Shown here: positions 24,099 to 30,625 of the stretch, one piece after another
How the letters are laid out: every line of letters begins with the position of its first letter
How positions within the stretch are numbered: position 1 is the stretch's first letter
Source of the DNA: Candidatus Kerfeldbacteria bacterium CG08_land_8_20_14_0_20_40_16
GTDB taxonomy: Bacteria > Patescibacteriota > Patescibacteriia > UM-FILTER-42-10
Assembly: GCA_002774635.1 (NCBI GenBank)
Contig: PEXU01000056.1
Span: 1 to 46,784 of the forward strand
DNA: 46,784 bases
Reading direction: 5' to 3'
Notes under the pieces: generated by a model
Databases searched by the model: none
What the model was told of the DNA's origin: nothing
Seen by the model: only the letters and a program-made list of their open reading frames with translations
Position numbers and translations under genes: made by a program

Positions 24099-24572
24099 CT
24101 ATTTTTTTTCTTTTACCCTAATCGTGGTTGACTTAGCCCTAATGGCCTTAGGTAAAGTAATAATCAAAATTCCATTTTCTAACACTGCTTCCGCTTTATC
24201 ACTTTTAACCTCAACCGGCAGAATGATTGAACGCGAAAAACCGCCCCAATAACATTCTTGGTAGAAATAATCCTCTTTATTTATTTCTTCTTGCTGTTCC
24301 CGAACGCCCCTGATAGTAATCATATCGTTGTTAAACGAAATATCAATATCTTCTGGTTTCACTCCAGCAATTGTTGATTTAATAATCACGTCTCTTTCGG
24401 TTTGGTAAACATCTACCGAAAGTTGGCCGTCATAATTTTCATCTAACCATTCCGACTCTTCGCCAGAGGTATTTTCAACAGTAAGGGAGTTCTTCTCCTC
24501 TTTTTCCTTAATTTGATCGGACCAGAATTCTTCTTCCGCAATATCACCAGTTATTATTTTTTCTTTTGCCAT
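24099..24572 (-). CDS. HSP20 small heat-shock protein
   Basis: The 157-residue protein has an acidic N-terminal arm and an alpha-crystallin domain (about 52-145) with DVYQTERDVIIKSTIAGVKPEDI, NDMITIRGVR, the ECYWGGFSRSIILP strand and ENGILIITLPKA. It should hold unfolding proteins as oligomers. AAGGAG lies 10 nt upstream. No known heat-shock operator was recognised. Confidence 0.95.
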   Translation of the reverse strand: MAKEKIITGDIAEEEFWSDQIKEKEEKNSLTVENTSGEESEWLDENYDGQLSVDVYQTERDVIIKSTIAGVKPEDIDISFNNDMITIRGVREQQEEINKEDYFYQECYWGGFSRSIILPVEVKSDKAEAVLENGILIITLPKAIRAKSTTIRVKEKK

Positions 24573-24608
24573 AAATCGAATCTCCTTATTAGCTCAATAA
24601 GCTTTTTT

Positions 24609-24637
24609 ATTATAGAATAAATCCTTTGGAATGTAAA
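24609..24637 (-). promoter_or_regulatory. Promoter of the HSP20 gene
   Basis: Minus strand: TTTACA (24632-24637), 17-nt spacer, TATAAT (24609-24614). This is a sigma-70-type site. Confidence 0.8.
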
Positions 24638-24653
24638 TTAAGGGGGTATGGGC

Positions 24654-24682
24654 TTGACAAAATACTAATTTAGCGTTAATCT
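24654..24682 (+). promoter_or_regulatory. Promoter of the 24840 gene
   Basis: TTGACA (24654-24659), 17-nt spacer, TAATCT (24677-24682). It leaves an unusually long leader of about 150 nt before the ATG. Confidence 0.7.
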
Positions 24683-24839
24683 TTAATGTTCGCTTTTTGA
24701 AAATAGTAGGCAAATAAATAAACAACTCCGGATTAGGTATGCCCGGGTTGTAACAATCCAGCACCTGAAAATGAAGATTAATATCCTCATTGTTGAAAAA
24801 GTTAATGTTAACCGATAGAACTGAAAGGTGGTGATACTC

Positions 24840-25292
24840 ATGTCACGTGAAAAATCGAAAGGACTATGGAAGAGATGGATAAAATGGCTTTATTCCTATC
24901 GCGGCTGGTGGGTAGATGCTCCCACTCTCTCGTTATTAGGATTGTACTACTGGGATTTTTTCTCTAAGCACGCTCATCCCATACCCACAGAGATGCCTGA
25001 AACATGCTGGATCATCCTTGGAATGTACATCCTGATCAAGGAGGGCGTGCGGTGGAAACTGCACGACATCCAGAGCCGAAAAGGAAGCTTGCTCGTCGCT
25101 CTCTGGTTGCTGTCAATGCTGATTTTCTTCTTTGTTCGTGCTTGGCAGCCAAATAATGGTTACGAGATGCCATCTCAGATGGTGGAGACTACTATCGTCG
25201 TCTTGGGCGGCTTCTTGGGTGTTCTGCCCATTAAATGGGCTTTCTTTAGAAAATTCAAGAAAGCTGCAGGATACCTCGAAGAACCGAAATGA
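24840..25292 (+). CDS. Small membrane protein, function unknown
   Basis: The 150-residue protein has three or four hydrophobic helices (about 25-45, 55-75, 85-105, 115-130), a basic N-terminus with a Trp-rich stretch (WKRWIKWLYSYRGWW) and a basic tail. No family is recognised. AAGGTGGTGA lies 7 nt before the ATG. An in-frame GTG start at 24828 falls inside that site and is rejected. It has its own promoter and terminators. Confidence 0.7.
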   Translation: MSREKSKGLWKRWIKWLYSYRGWWVDAPTLSLLGLYYWDFFSKHAHPIPTEMPETCWIILGMYILIKEGVRWKLHDIQSRKGSLLVALWLLSMLIFFFVRAWQPNNGYEMPSQMVETTIVVLGGFLGVLPIKWAFFRKFKKAAGYLEEPK

Positions 25293-25306
25293 AGTTAGTC
25301 CTTCAC

Positions 25307-25346
25307 AGGCGGAAATGACCTTGTATTGTTTCCGCCTCTTTTTTTA
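25307..25346 (+). terminator. Intrinsic terminator of the 24840 gene
   Basis: AGGCGGAAA pairs with TTTCCGCCT, followed by a T run. A second hairpin with a T run (AAAGGAA/TTCCTTT, 25389-25421) lies behind it. Confidence 0.9.
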
Positions 25347-25430
25347 CTATCAGGAACCTTGACAAAATTAAACAGATTAAAAGAATTAAAGGAATATGTA
25401 TCTACATAGTTCCTTTTTTATTTTGGCATA

Positions 25431-25464
25431 AAAAGGTCCGTGTACCTTAAAAGGTACCCGGACC
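25431..25464 (-). terminator. Intrinsic terminator of the 25497 gene
   Basis: On the minus strand GGTCCGGGTACCTT pairs with AAGGTACACGGACC, followed by TTTTT. Confidence 0.85.
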
Positions 25465-25496
25465 AGAGTGTTCTTAAGAATATTCATTTTTAAACA

Positions 25497-25754
25497 CTAT
25501 TCGGTCACTAAGTAAACCAGATCTCCTTCCCGTACCTGTTCATTAACTTTAATCCCAATTGAATCACCGGCCTTGGCTTCTGGAACATCTTCGTGTTCTA
25601 TTTGCACTGAATTAACGTCTTGTTCAAAATCGGTAGCATTACCTTTAATGTGAATCTTATCTCCTACTTTAAGAGTACCGGCTAACTCGATGATGCCAAC
25701 GCTTATTTTGCCGAAATAATGAGTAATTTTTCCGATCTCTTTTTCTTCTGCCAT
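25497..25754 (-). CDS. Stand-alone EF-Tu domain 2-like protein
   Basis: The 85-residue protein is one beta-barrel of the translation-factor domain-2 type (GKITHYFGKISVGIIELAGTLKVGDKIHIKG, then VNSVQIEHEDVPEAKAGDSIGIKV), with no GTPase domain. Such orphan domains are widespread in CPR and archaea, some related to the C-terminal barrel of U32 peptidases. The role is unknown. GGGGGTGA lies 5 nt upstream of the ATG. Confidence 0.85.
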   Translation of the reverse strand: MAEEKEIGKITHYFGKISVGIIELAGTLKVGDKIHIKGNATDFEQDVNSVQIEHEDVPEAKAGDSIGIKVNEQVREGDLVYLVTE

Positions 25755-25784
25755 TTTTTCACCCCCTTTCTTTCTGGCTCATAA

Positions 25785-25840
25785 CACGTAGTATGGCTCA
25801 TGGTTGTTTTTAAGTAAAGCCACGAGCCACTTGCTACGTG
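25785..25840. repeat. Imperfect inverted repeat
   Basis: CACGTAG (25785-25791) pairs with CTACGTG (25834-25840), and GGCTCATGG pairs with CCACGAGCC inside. It lies between two minus-strand genes and lacks a T run. Confidence 0.55.
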
Positions 25841-25844
25841 CTAA

Positions 25845-26408
25845 TTATATCTTATTATAAACAAAAATATAACTTAACTTCTTTCCATCTTTAATCGATA
25901 CTTTTTCTTCCTTAAATTCTTCTTTTTTTTCTAGCGGAAAGAGATAAGAAATTATTCGCGCTCCCGAGTAAAGCTCTCGCTCTAATTTGCTTTGGATTCC
26001 TGTTAAACCTTCAGGAGTAAGGAAACAAAATACCACGTTGATACCGCTCAGCGGATAATCATAGAAATCTCCTCGGACAATCTTTATCCTGCCTCTTTTT
26101 ATTTTAATGACTGATTTTATTTTAGAAACAGAATAAAGTAAGCGGGAGTGTTCAACCCCAATTACCTCTACCGGATACTCCTTGGCAACGGCAAATATTA
26201 TCCTACCAGTTCCGCTCCCCAAGTCAATTACTTTATCCTCTTTATGAATATGGGCCACTTCAACCATCTTTCGAATAACTTTGCTAGTAGTGGGCACATA
26301 AGGAACCGGGTTTTTAAAGCTAATCATGATTAATCCTATATACATAACGATACCAATAGCAACCAGTAACAGGATGAATTGGAGAAAAATAAGAAAATAA
26401 ACTAGCAT
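25845..26408 (-). CDS. Membrane-anchored SAM-dependent methyltransferase
   Basis: The 187-residue protein has an N-terminal helix (about 3-28) followed by a class I methyltransferase fold: the SAM loop VIDLGSGTGRIIF near 62, an acidic second-strand EVIGVEHSRLL, and IVRGDFYDY. The substrate is unknown. The C-terminal strand order is short, so this is a minimal version of the fold. Confidence 0.82.
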   Translation of the reverse strand: MLVYFLIFLQFILLLVAIGIVMYIGLIMISFKNPVPYVPTTSKVIRKMVEVAHIHKEDKVIDLGSGTGRIIFAVAKEYPVEVIGVEHSRLLYSVSKIKSVIKIKRGRIKIVRGDFYDYPLSGINVVFCFLTPEGLTGIQSKLERELYSGARIISYLFPLEKKEEFKEEKVSIKDGKKLSYIFVYNKI

Positions 26409-26512
26409 AATATTATTCTATCATTTGTTGCTAGAATTGACGAAGGCTAGAATTTCAGCTAGGATAATTTTACATACCACAAATGGAAATTGAAAATTGA
26501 AAATTATTGCTT

Positions 26513-26583
26513 GGCCCTATCGTCTAGTGGTTAGGACATCAGGTTTTTCCGCCTACGGCGGACCCACCGCAGGCGGGCATCCT
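26513..26583 (+). pseudogene. tRNA-Glu 5' half with a palindrome in the anticodon loop
   Basis: GGCCCTATCGTCTAGTGG and the following bases to CATCAGG (26513-26543) read as acceptor strand, D-arm and 5' anticodon stem of a tRNA-Glu. The acceptor strand differs from the intact tRNA-Glu at 26852, so it was a different copy. After TTTT a palindromic element (TCCGCCTACGGCGGA plus CCCACCGCAGGCGGG, about 26547-26577) is inserted, then CATCCT resumes (3' part of loop and stem) and the copy stops. A GIY-YIG ATG follows 11 nt later. Confidence 0.68.
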
Positions 26584-26594
26584 TTCATACACAT

Positions 26595-26873
26595 ATGTAT
26601 TTCGTATATGTCTCAAAAAGCAAAAGAGATAATTCATTGTATATTGGGCAAACTTCGGATTTGCAGAAAAGAGTCAAGGAACACAACCAAGGCAAAACAA
26701 AATCCCTAAAACACAAGACTCCTTTATATCTGATATACTACGAAGTATATAAAAACAAAAAAGATGCAACGAGAAGGGAATGGAATTTTAAACATAAAGG
26801 TCAAGAGCGAGAAATACTAAAAAAACAAATACATAATTCAATCAACAACCCGCCGCCTTCGTCTAGTGGTTAG
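26595..26873 (+). CDS. Small GIY-YIG nuclease-domain protein overlapping tRNA-Glu
   Basis: The 92-residue single-domain protein has MYFVYV and LYIGQT as the two signature segments, DLQKRVKEHN carrying the Arg helix, LYLIYYEVY, and RREWNFKHK with the candidate catalytic Glu. It resembles the protein at 352 in order and length. No Shine-Dalgarno sequence is visible. The C-terminal NNPPPSSSG is encoded by the first 20 nt of tRNA-Glu, and the stop TAG lies in the tRNA D-arm, so CDS and tRNA overlap by 22 bp. It is preceded by a broken tRNA-Glu 5' half. Confidence 0.84.
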   Translation: MYFVYVSKSKRDNSLYIGQTSDLQKRVKEHNQGKTKSLKHKTPLYLIYYEVYKNKKDATRREWNFKHKGQEREILKKQIHNSINNPPPSSSG

Positions 26874-26926
26874 GACATCAGGTTTTCATCCTGGCAACAG
26901 GGGTTCGATTCCCCTAGGCGGTGCCA
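26852..26926 (+). tRNA. tRNA-Glu (anticodon UUC)
   Basis: GCCGCCT pairs with AGGCGGT (one terminal G-U), the D-arm contains TAGTGGTTAGGAC, the anticodon loop TTTTCAT gives TTC, the T-stem GGGG/CCCC encloses TTCGATT, discriminator G, and CCA is encoded. Its last 15 nt recur at 28177-28191. Confidence 0.94.
26912..26926 (+). repeat. tRNA-Glu 3'-end repeat, left copy
   Basis: CCCTAGGCGGTGCCA, the 3' acceptor end with CCA of tRNA-Glu. It matches 28177-28191 exactly, at a distance of 1265 bp. Confidence 0.85.
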
Positions 26927-27169
26927 CAATCAATATATGAAGATATATATTAGAGAGTGTAAGGGCTCGTTTACGACTTATACATGCTCGTAAACAGGAT
27001 GGATTAGGTAAGGTCGAGGCAACTAAACGCTCAAGGAAATCATAGTCATATATTTCTAAATTGAAGTTGGTTAGAGAAAAATCGATGTAATTGAATTGAA
27101 AAATATTGCTAAGGTTTACAAACAATCACTCGTAAGCTTTCTAGCGTAAGAAAAATAACTTCATAGTCT
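26927..27169. other. Non-coding left part of the tRNA-Glu insert
   Basis: No gene is visible. It holds a hairpin CTCGTTTACGA/TCGTAAACAG near 26968-26998 directly inside the left repeat, where integration elements often have recombinase-binding arms (inference). Confidence 0.4.
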
Positions 27170-27868
27170 ATGCAACAATTTCATTTCTATAAGGAAGAAA
27201 ATCCTAGTAAAGGTATAGAGATAAAACTAAGTATGTATCAGGATATCAAAGATATCTTTTTTGAGCGTAAGGCCAAAAAACAAAAAACGGATCATGTTTT
27301 TAAAGTTGACCCATTTGAGCGAGCGCCTAAAAAGATTATAAATCGAATAGCAGAATCAGGTAAAGGTATGGGTAGGGATTTTGGTTCTATATTTAAGAAA
27401 AACAATATTGGAAACGAGGAGTTAAATTCACTCGTAAATGAAGAGAAAAACAGGTCAGGCAATATTTTATTTCTTTCCCCTTTTCAATATAATGGACGTG
27501 ACGATCAAACTGGAATATTTTCGGTGACAACGAAAGGTATCGCTTATATCCTTTGCGATCAAACAAGCGTACCTAATCTTGAGATAGCTGGTTTGTTCGG
27601 GGCAGCCATAAAAGGTCTTATTCAACAAAAAAACCTTAATAAGCAGCAAATTTTAATTATTAATAATATTGAAAAGTATTCATTGTCATTAACTGCAAGA
27701 AGCTATCACGAGGGGGCATTTATTCCATTTATGAATATTAATAAGGTTATTTGTAGTTTAAATAAAAAACTGCTTTATATTCAATTTGGCGACAAATATC
27801 AAAAATATTTTATGTTTAATCAAGATGACATAGCAAAGATCCACAATGTATTACGGAAATATAAATAA
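27170..27868 (+). CDS. Hypothetical protein in the tRNA-Glu insert
   Basis: The 232-residue soluble protein has a charged N-terminal half (Lys-rich ERKAKKQKTDH) and a C-terminal half whose strands (GIFSVTTKGIAYILCD, ILIINNIEKYSLSLTARSY, KVICSLNKKLLYIQFGDK, then a terminal helix) resemble a bacterial PH/GRAM-like fold. That resemblance is weak. No Shine-Dalgarno sequence is clear. It is one of two genes between repeated tRNA-Glu 3' ends. Confidence 0.65.
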   Translation: MQQFHFYKEENPSKGIEIKLSMYQDIKDIFFERKAKKQKTDHVFKVDPFERAPKKIINRIAESGKGMGRDFGSIFKKNNIGNEELNSLVNEEKNRSGNILFLSPFQYNGRDDQTGIFSVTTKGIAYILCDQTSVPNLEIAGLFGAAIKGLIQQKNLNKQQILIINNIEKYSLSLTARSYHEGAFIPFMNINKVICSLNKKLLYIQFGDKYQKYFMFNQDDIAKIHNVLRKYK

Positions 27869-27927
27869 ATTGGTATATTTTTTAACTTTTGCTACTTAAG
27901 GTAAGATTAATTATTAATGGATTACAC

Positions 27928-28182
27928 ATGACTAAAGTTTGCGGCCGCGTATATCAATTAGCTAAAGGTGGGTGGAGATTTGGTGGGGAAATACTAACAT
28001 CAGGAACTGAAAATACTAAATATAATGAGTTTGCGTCTCCCGAAAAATACGACACCAAAGAAAGTGCAGAGACTGCGATGATCTCCTATTGTGCAATAAA
28101 TGGATATCAACTGATCGAGCATAAGCAAGAATCTAGTTTGCCGACAGAGAAAAACTTGAAATCGTCAAAAGGTGCGCCCTAG
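27928..28182 (+). CDS. Small hypothetical protein whose stop lies in the tRNA-Glu repeat
   Basis: The 84-residue protein (MTKVCGRVYQLAKGGWRFGG...) has a compact N-terminus, a KESAETAMISYCAINGY helix and a charged tail. The last codons GGT GCG CCC TAG run into the tRNA-Glu 3'-end repeat, which supplies the TAG stop. No family is recognised. The ATG at 27928 is chosen over upstream non-ATG starts. Confidence 0.5.
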   Translation: MTKVCGRVYQLAKGGWRFGGEILTSGTENTKYNEFASPEKYDTKESAETAMISYCAINGYQLIEHKQESSLPTEKNLKSSKGAP

Positions 28183-28191
28183 GCGGTGCCA
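28177..28191 (+). repeat. tRNA-Glu 3'-end repeat, right copy
   Basis: Exact 15-bp copy of 26912-26926 with no tRNA body in front. It is the right border of the 1265-bp insert. Confidence 0.85.
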
Positions 28192-28228
28192 TCCTACGCT
28201 AAAGCTTCGGATGGCAAGCCAAAAGAAT

Positions 28229-28255
28229 TCGCCCGAAAGGGCGGTTTTCTTTTTT
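28229..28255 (+). terminator. Intrinsic terminator after the tRNA-Glu insert
   Basis: CGCCC-GAAA-GGGCG hairpin followed by GTTTTCTTTTTT. It probably was the tRNA-Glu terminator before the insertion. Confidence 0.85.
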
Positions 28256-28281
28256 CTAAACCTTTCTGCTAGAATACAACC

Positions 28282-29316
28282 ATGATTATTCTCGGAATCG
28301 AAACATCCTGTGATGAAACCGCCGCCGCGATTGTTCAGAATAAAAGCGAGCGCTTTGAGATACTTTCCAGCGTTGTTTCTTCGCAAGTGGATATCCATGC
28401 CAAAACCGGCGGCATTGTTCCAGAAGTAGCCGCCCGGGAGCATATTAAGAATATACTGCCGATTATTGACCAAGCGCTTAAAAAAGCAAGTATGGATTAT
28501 CACAAAATTGACGCGATTGCAGTTACTGCCGGACCCGGTCTAATTACTTCTCTGCTAGTAGGAGCAGAAACCGCTAAAGTTCTTTCCTATACCTGGAATA
28601 AACCGTTAACTGCCATAAATCACTTAGCGGCTCATATTTATGCTAACTTTATTTCCGCCAGCTGGCGGACCAAAATTCAATTCCCCCTACTAGCTTTAGT
28701 GGTATCAGGAGGACACACTGAGCTGGTTTTAATGAAGAAGCATCTGGATTACCAAGTGATCGGTCAAACCAGAGATGATGCGGCTGGAGAAGCTTTTGAT
28801 AAAGTGGCCAAGCTTTTGAATCTTGGTTACCCGGGCGGCCCGATTATTTCTAAATTAGCAAAGGATGGGGATCGTAAGGCGGTTGATCTGCCTCGGCCGA
28901 TGATTAAAGAAAATAATTTTGACTTTAGTTTTGCCGGTTTAAAAACCGCTGCTCTATATAAAATTCAATCTGGCAAATACAACTTAAAAGATAAAAAAAC
29001 AATTGCTGATTTTTGCGCTTCTTTTGAGCAAGCAGCGATTGATGTTTTAGTAGAAAAAACAATCAAAGCGGCCAAAAAATATAATGTAAAATCAGTCTTA
29101 CTTTCTGGAGGAGTGGCCGCTAACGAACTGCTTAGGGAATCTTTAAAGACAAAGATTAAAAAAGAACTTCCTTTCTCCCACCTCTCACTCCCCACTCCTA
29201 AACTTTGTACTGACAATGCCACCATGATTGCGGCAATAGGATATTATTATGCTGTAAAAAAGGGTTTCACTCCATGGCAAAAAATAGAAGTAGATCCTAT
29301 CTGGCAGCTTGGTTAA
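28282..29316 (+). CDS. tsaD: tRNA threonylcarbamoyladenosine synthesis protein TsaD
   Basis: TsaD transfers threonylcarbamoyl from TC-AMP to A37 of ANN-decoding tRNAs. The 344-residue protein has the N-terminal ILGIETSCDETAAAIV, the metal-binding HLAAHIYA (H.xx.H) near 114, LVVSGGHTEL, DDAAGEAFDKVAKLL, and the ATP-binding LLSGGVAANELLR near 275. A TAGAAT box ends 6 nt before the ATG, so the mRNA is probably leaderless. A palindrome identical to one in a broken tRNA-Lys encodes residues at about 125-130. TsaE is at 39180. Confidence 0.97.
   Translation: MIILGIETSCDETAAAIVQNKSERFEILSSVVSSQVDIHAKTGGIVPEVAAREHIKNILPIIDQALKKASMDYHKIDAIAVTAGPGLITSLLVGAETAKVLSYTWNKPLTAINHLAAHIYANFISASWRTKIQFPLLALVVSGGHTELVLMKKHLDYQVIGQTRDDAAGEAFDKVAKLLNLGYPGGPIISKLAKDGDRKAVDLPRPMIKENNFDFSFAGLKTAALYKIQSGKYNLKDKKTIADFCASFEQAAIDVLVEKTIKAAKKYNVKSVLLSGGVAANELLRESLKTKIKKELPFSHLSLPTPKLCTDNATMIAAIGYYYAVKKGFTPWQKIEVDPIWQLG
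28654..28669. repeat. 16-bp palindrome inside tsaD
   Basis: TCCGCCAGCTGGCGGA is identical to 320-335 in the tRNA-Lys fragment. Here it is in frame within the coding sequence, between HIYANF and QFPLLAL. Confidence 0.75.
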
Positions 29317-29390
29317 TCCCTCTCCTTTCTAAGGAGAGGTTAGGCCAGCCCTGAGCGTAGCCGAAGGGTGAGGTTTTTAATAAATAAAAT

Positions 29391-29424
29391 AAGGCTATCC
29401 GTATTGAAACAGATAGCCCGTTTT
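29391..29424. terminator. Bidirectional terminator between tsaD and the dehydrogenase
   Basis: GGCTATC pairs with GATAGCC, with T-rich sequence on both strands. A CCTCTCC/GGAGAGG inverted repeat precedes it at about 29320-29339. Confidence 0.75.
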
Positions 29425-29453
29425 AATAAATGAACAAATTGGAGAACCGGTTG

Positions 29454-30422
29454 CTACGCGAAGAGCTGGGTGTCAGACTGTTTGATTTGCCAGTTAGTAA
29501 AGTCTACTGGTGTAGTCTGCTTCCCATCTTGCCAGTTCCAGAATCCGGAACCAGTTGCCACGCCGTGCTTCTTACTCTTGAACATCCGCGCCAGAATGGA
29601 GGGTGGGTACAGTCGCGGATCTTGCGTAGCAATATACATTGCCATTGCCACCCGATACATGGTCGGTATGCTAATCTGATCGCACAGCTGGAAAATTCCT
29701 TGCGGATGTCCCAGACTGACTTTCAGTCCTTTATCCCCATTCGGCACGTCAATTTCTCCCCGTTCCAAAGCCCGCATTGCCTCGAGCGCCATTGGCACGA
29801 AGATTTTGTTGACCCAGAATCCGGAAACGTTGGTTACTTCAAAGGGAAATTTGCCCAGCTTTTCTTCGATGACCCTTGCGCTCAACTTGAATACTTCAGG
29901 ATCAACTTCGGTGGTCCAGACCATTTCCACACCCTTCATGATGTGAACCGGGTTCATGAAATGGGTGCCAACCAAGTGCTCTTCGATGCCGGCGGGACGA
30001 CCCATTTCCAGCACATTCAGGCTGGAGGTGTTGGTCCAGAAAATGCAGCTCGTCGGAACCTCGCCTACAATAGAGTCAAAAAGCTCCTGTTTGGCTTTCA
30101 TGTCTTCGAAGATTGCTTCAAAGACAATCTGGAAATCGGGCTCCACGAGGTTCTTCTCAAGCGAATCAAGAACCGTCAGTCTTTTGATTGCCTCATCTGC
30201 GAATCCACAGGGGTGAACCCGTTGCTTATCGGCATCTTTCCGTTTCTGCTCAATCCACTGGAGCGTTTTTAGAGTCCGTCCCTTCAGACTTTCTCTGACC
30301 GCAGAGACTTGATCGTAGGCGAATACATTCAATCCGCCTTCCAAAAATTGGGCAATGGCATCTCCGCCCATTTTGCCTGCACCGACCACCAATATGCCGG
30401 TAACTTGTTCCAACGTAAACAT
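29454..30422 (-). CDS. 3-hydroxyacyl-CoA dehydrogenase-like protein
   Basis: The family oxidises 3-hydroxyacyl-CoA with NAD. The 322-residue protein has the Rossmann motif VVGAGKMGGDAIAQFLEGG at the N-terminus, FEAIFEDMKAKQELF, NTSSL, the active-site GTHFMNPVHIMKGVEMV with His, and a C-terminal domain with NVSGFWVNKIFVPMALEAMR. The start at 30422 follows GGAAGGAG by 6 nt. No other acyl-CoA gene is nearby, so the true substrate may be a small 3-hydroxyacid or 3-hydroxyacyl compound. It has its own promoter and terminator. Confidence 0.86.
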   Translation of the reverse strand: MFTLEQVTGILVVGAGKMGGDAIAQFLEGGLNVFAYDQVSAVRESLKGRTLKTLQWIEQKRKDADKQRVHPCGFADEAIKRLTVLDSLEKNLVEPDFQIVFEAIFEDMKAKQELFDSIVGEVPTSCIFWTNTSSLNVLEMGRPAGIEEHLVGTHFMNPVHIMKGVEMVWTTEVDPEVFKLSARVIEEKLGKFPFEVTNVSGFWVNKIFVPMALEAMRALERGEIDVPNGDKGLKVSLGHPQGIFQLCDQISIPTMYRVAMAMYIATQDPRLYPPSILARMFKSKKHGVATGSGFWNWQDGKQTTPVDFTNWQIKQSDTQLFA

Positions 30423-30541
30423 TGGCAACTCCTTCCTTTGAGGGTTTAAGATTTCTACAATTACTTGTGAAATGGAACATTAGCTTCTCTAAAAAACCGA
30501 AAGTGTTTTTTTAACGTACGAGTATTAGGTACAAGTTAATT

Positions 30542-30570
30542 ACTTTACCAAAACCCATATTAATCGTCAA
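30542..30570 (-). promoter_or_regulatory. Promoter of the dehydrogenase gene
   Basis: Minus strand: TTGACG (30565-30570), 17-nt spacer, TAAAGT (30542-30547). Confidence 0.55.
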
Positions 30571-30589
30571 CCTTATTATCTTAATAAAG

Positions 30590-30618
30590 ATGACGTTATA
30601 CCATTTTTAAGCTAAAAT
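30590..30618 (+). promoter_or_regulatory. valS promoter
   Basis: ATGACG (30590-30595), 17-nt spacer, TAAAAT (30613-30618). The -10 ends 7 nt before the ATG at 30626, so the transcript is probably leaderless. Confidence 0.6.
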
Positions 30619-30625
30619 GACCTAT

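Noticed and set aside
25785-25840. Hairpin before the 25497-25845 genes as a terminator
   Set aside because: No T run follows on either strand, so it was kept only as an inverted repeat.
26886-27125. 79-residue minus-strand frame ending PPRGIEPLLPG
   Set aside because: Its C-terminus is antisense tRNA-Glu, and no ribosome site or family was seen.
29430-30272. 280-residue plus-strand frame opposite the dehydrogenase gene
   Set aside because: The minus strand encodes a clear dehydrogenase with motifs and ribosome site; the plus frame is its shadow.
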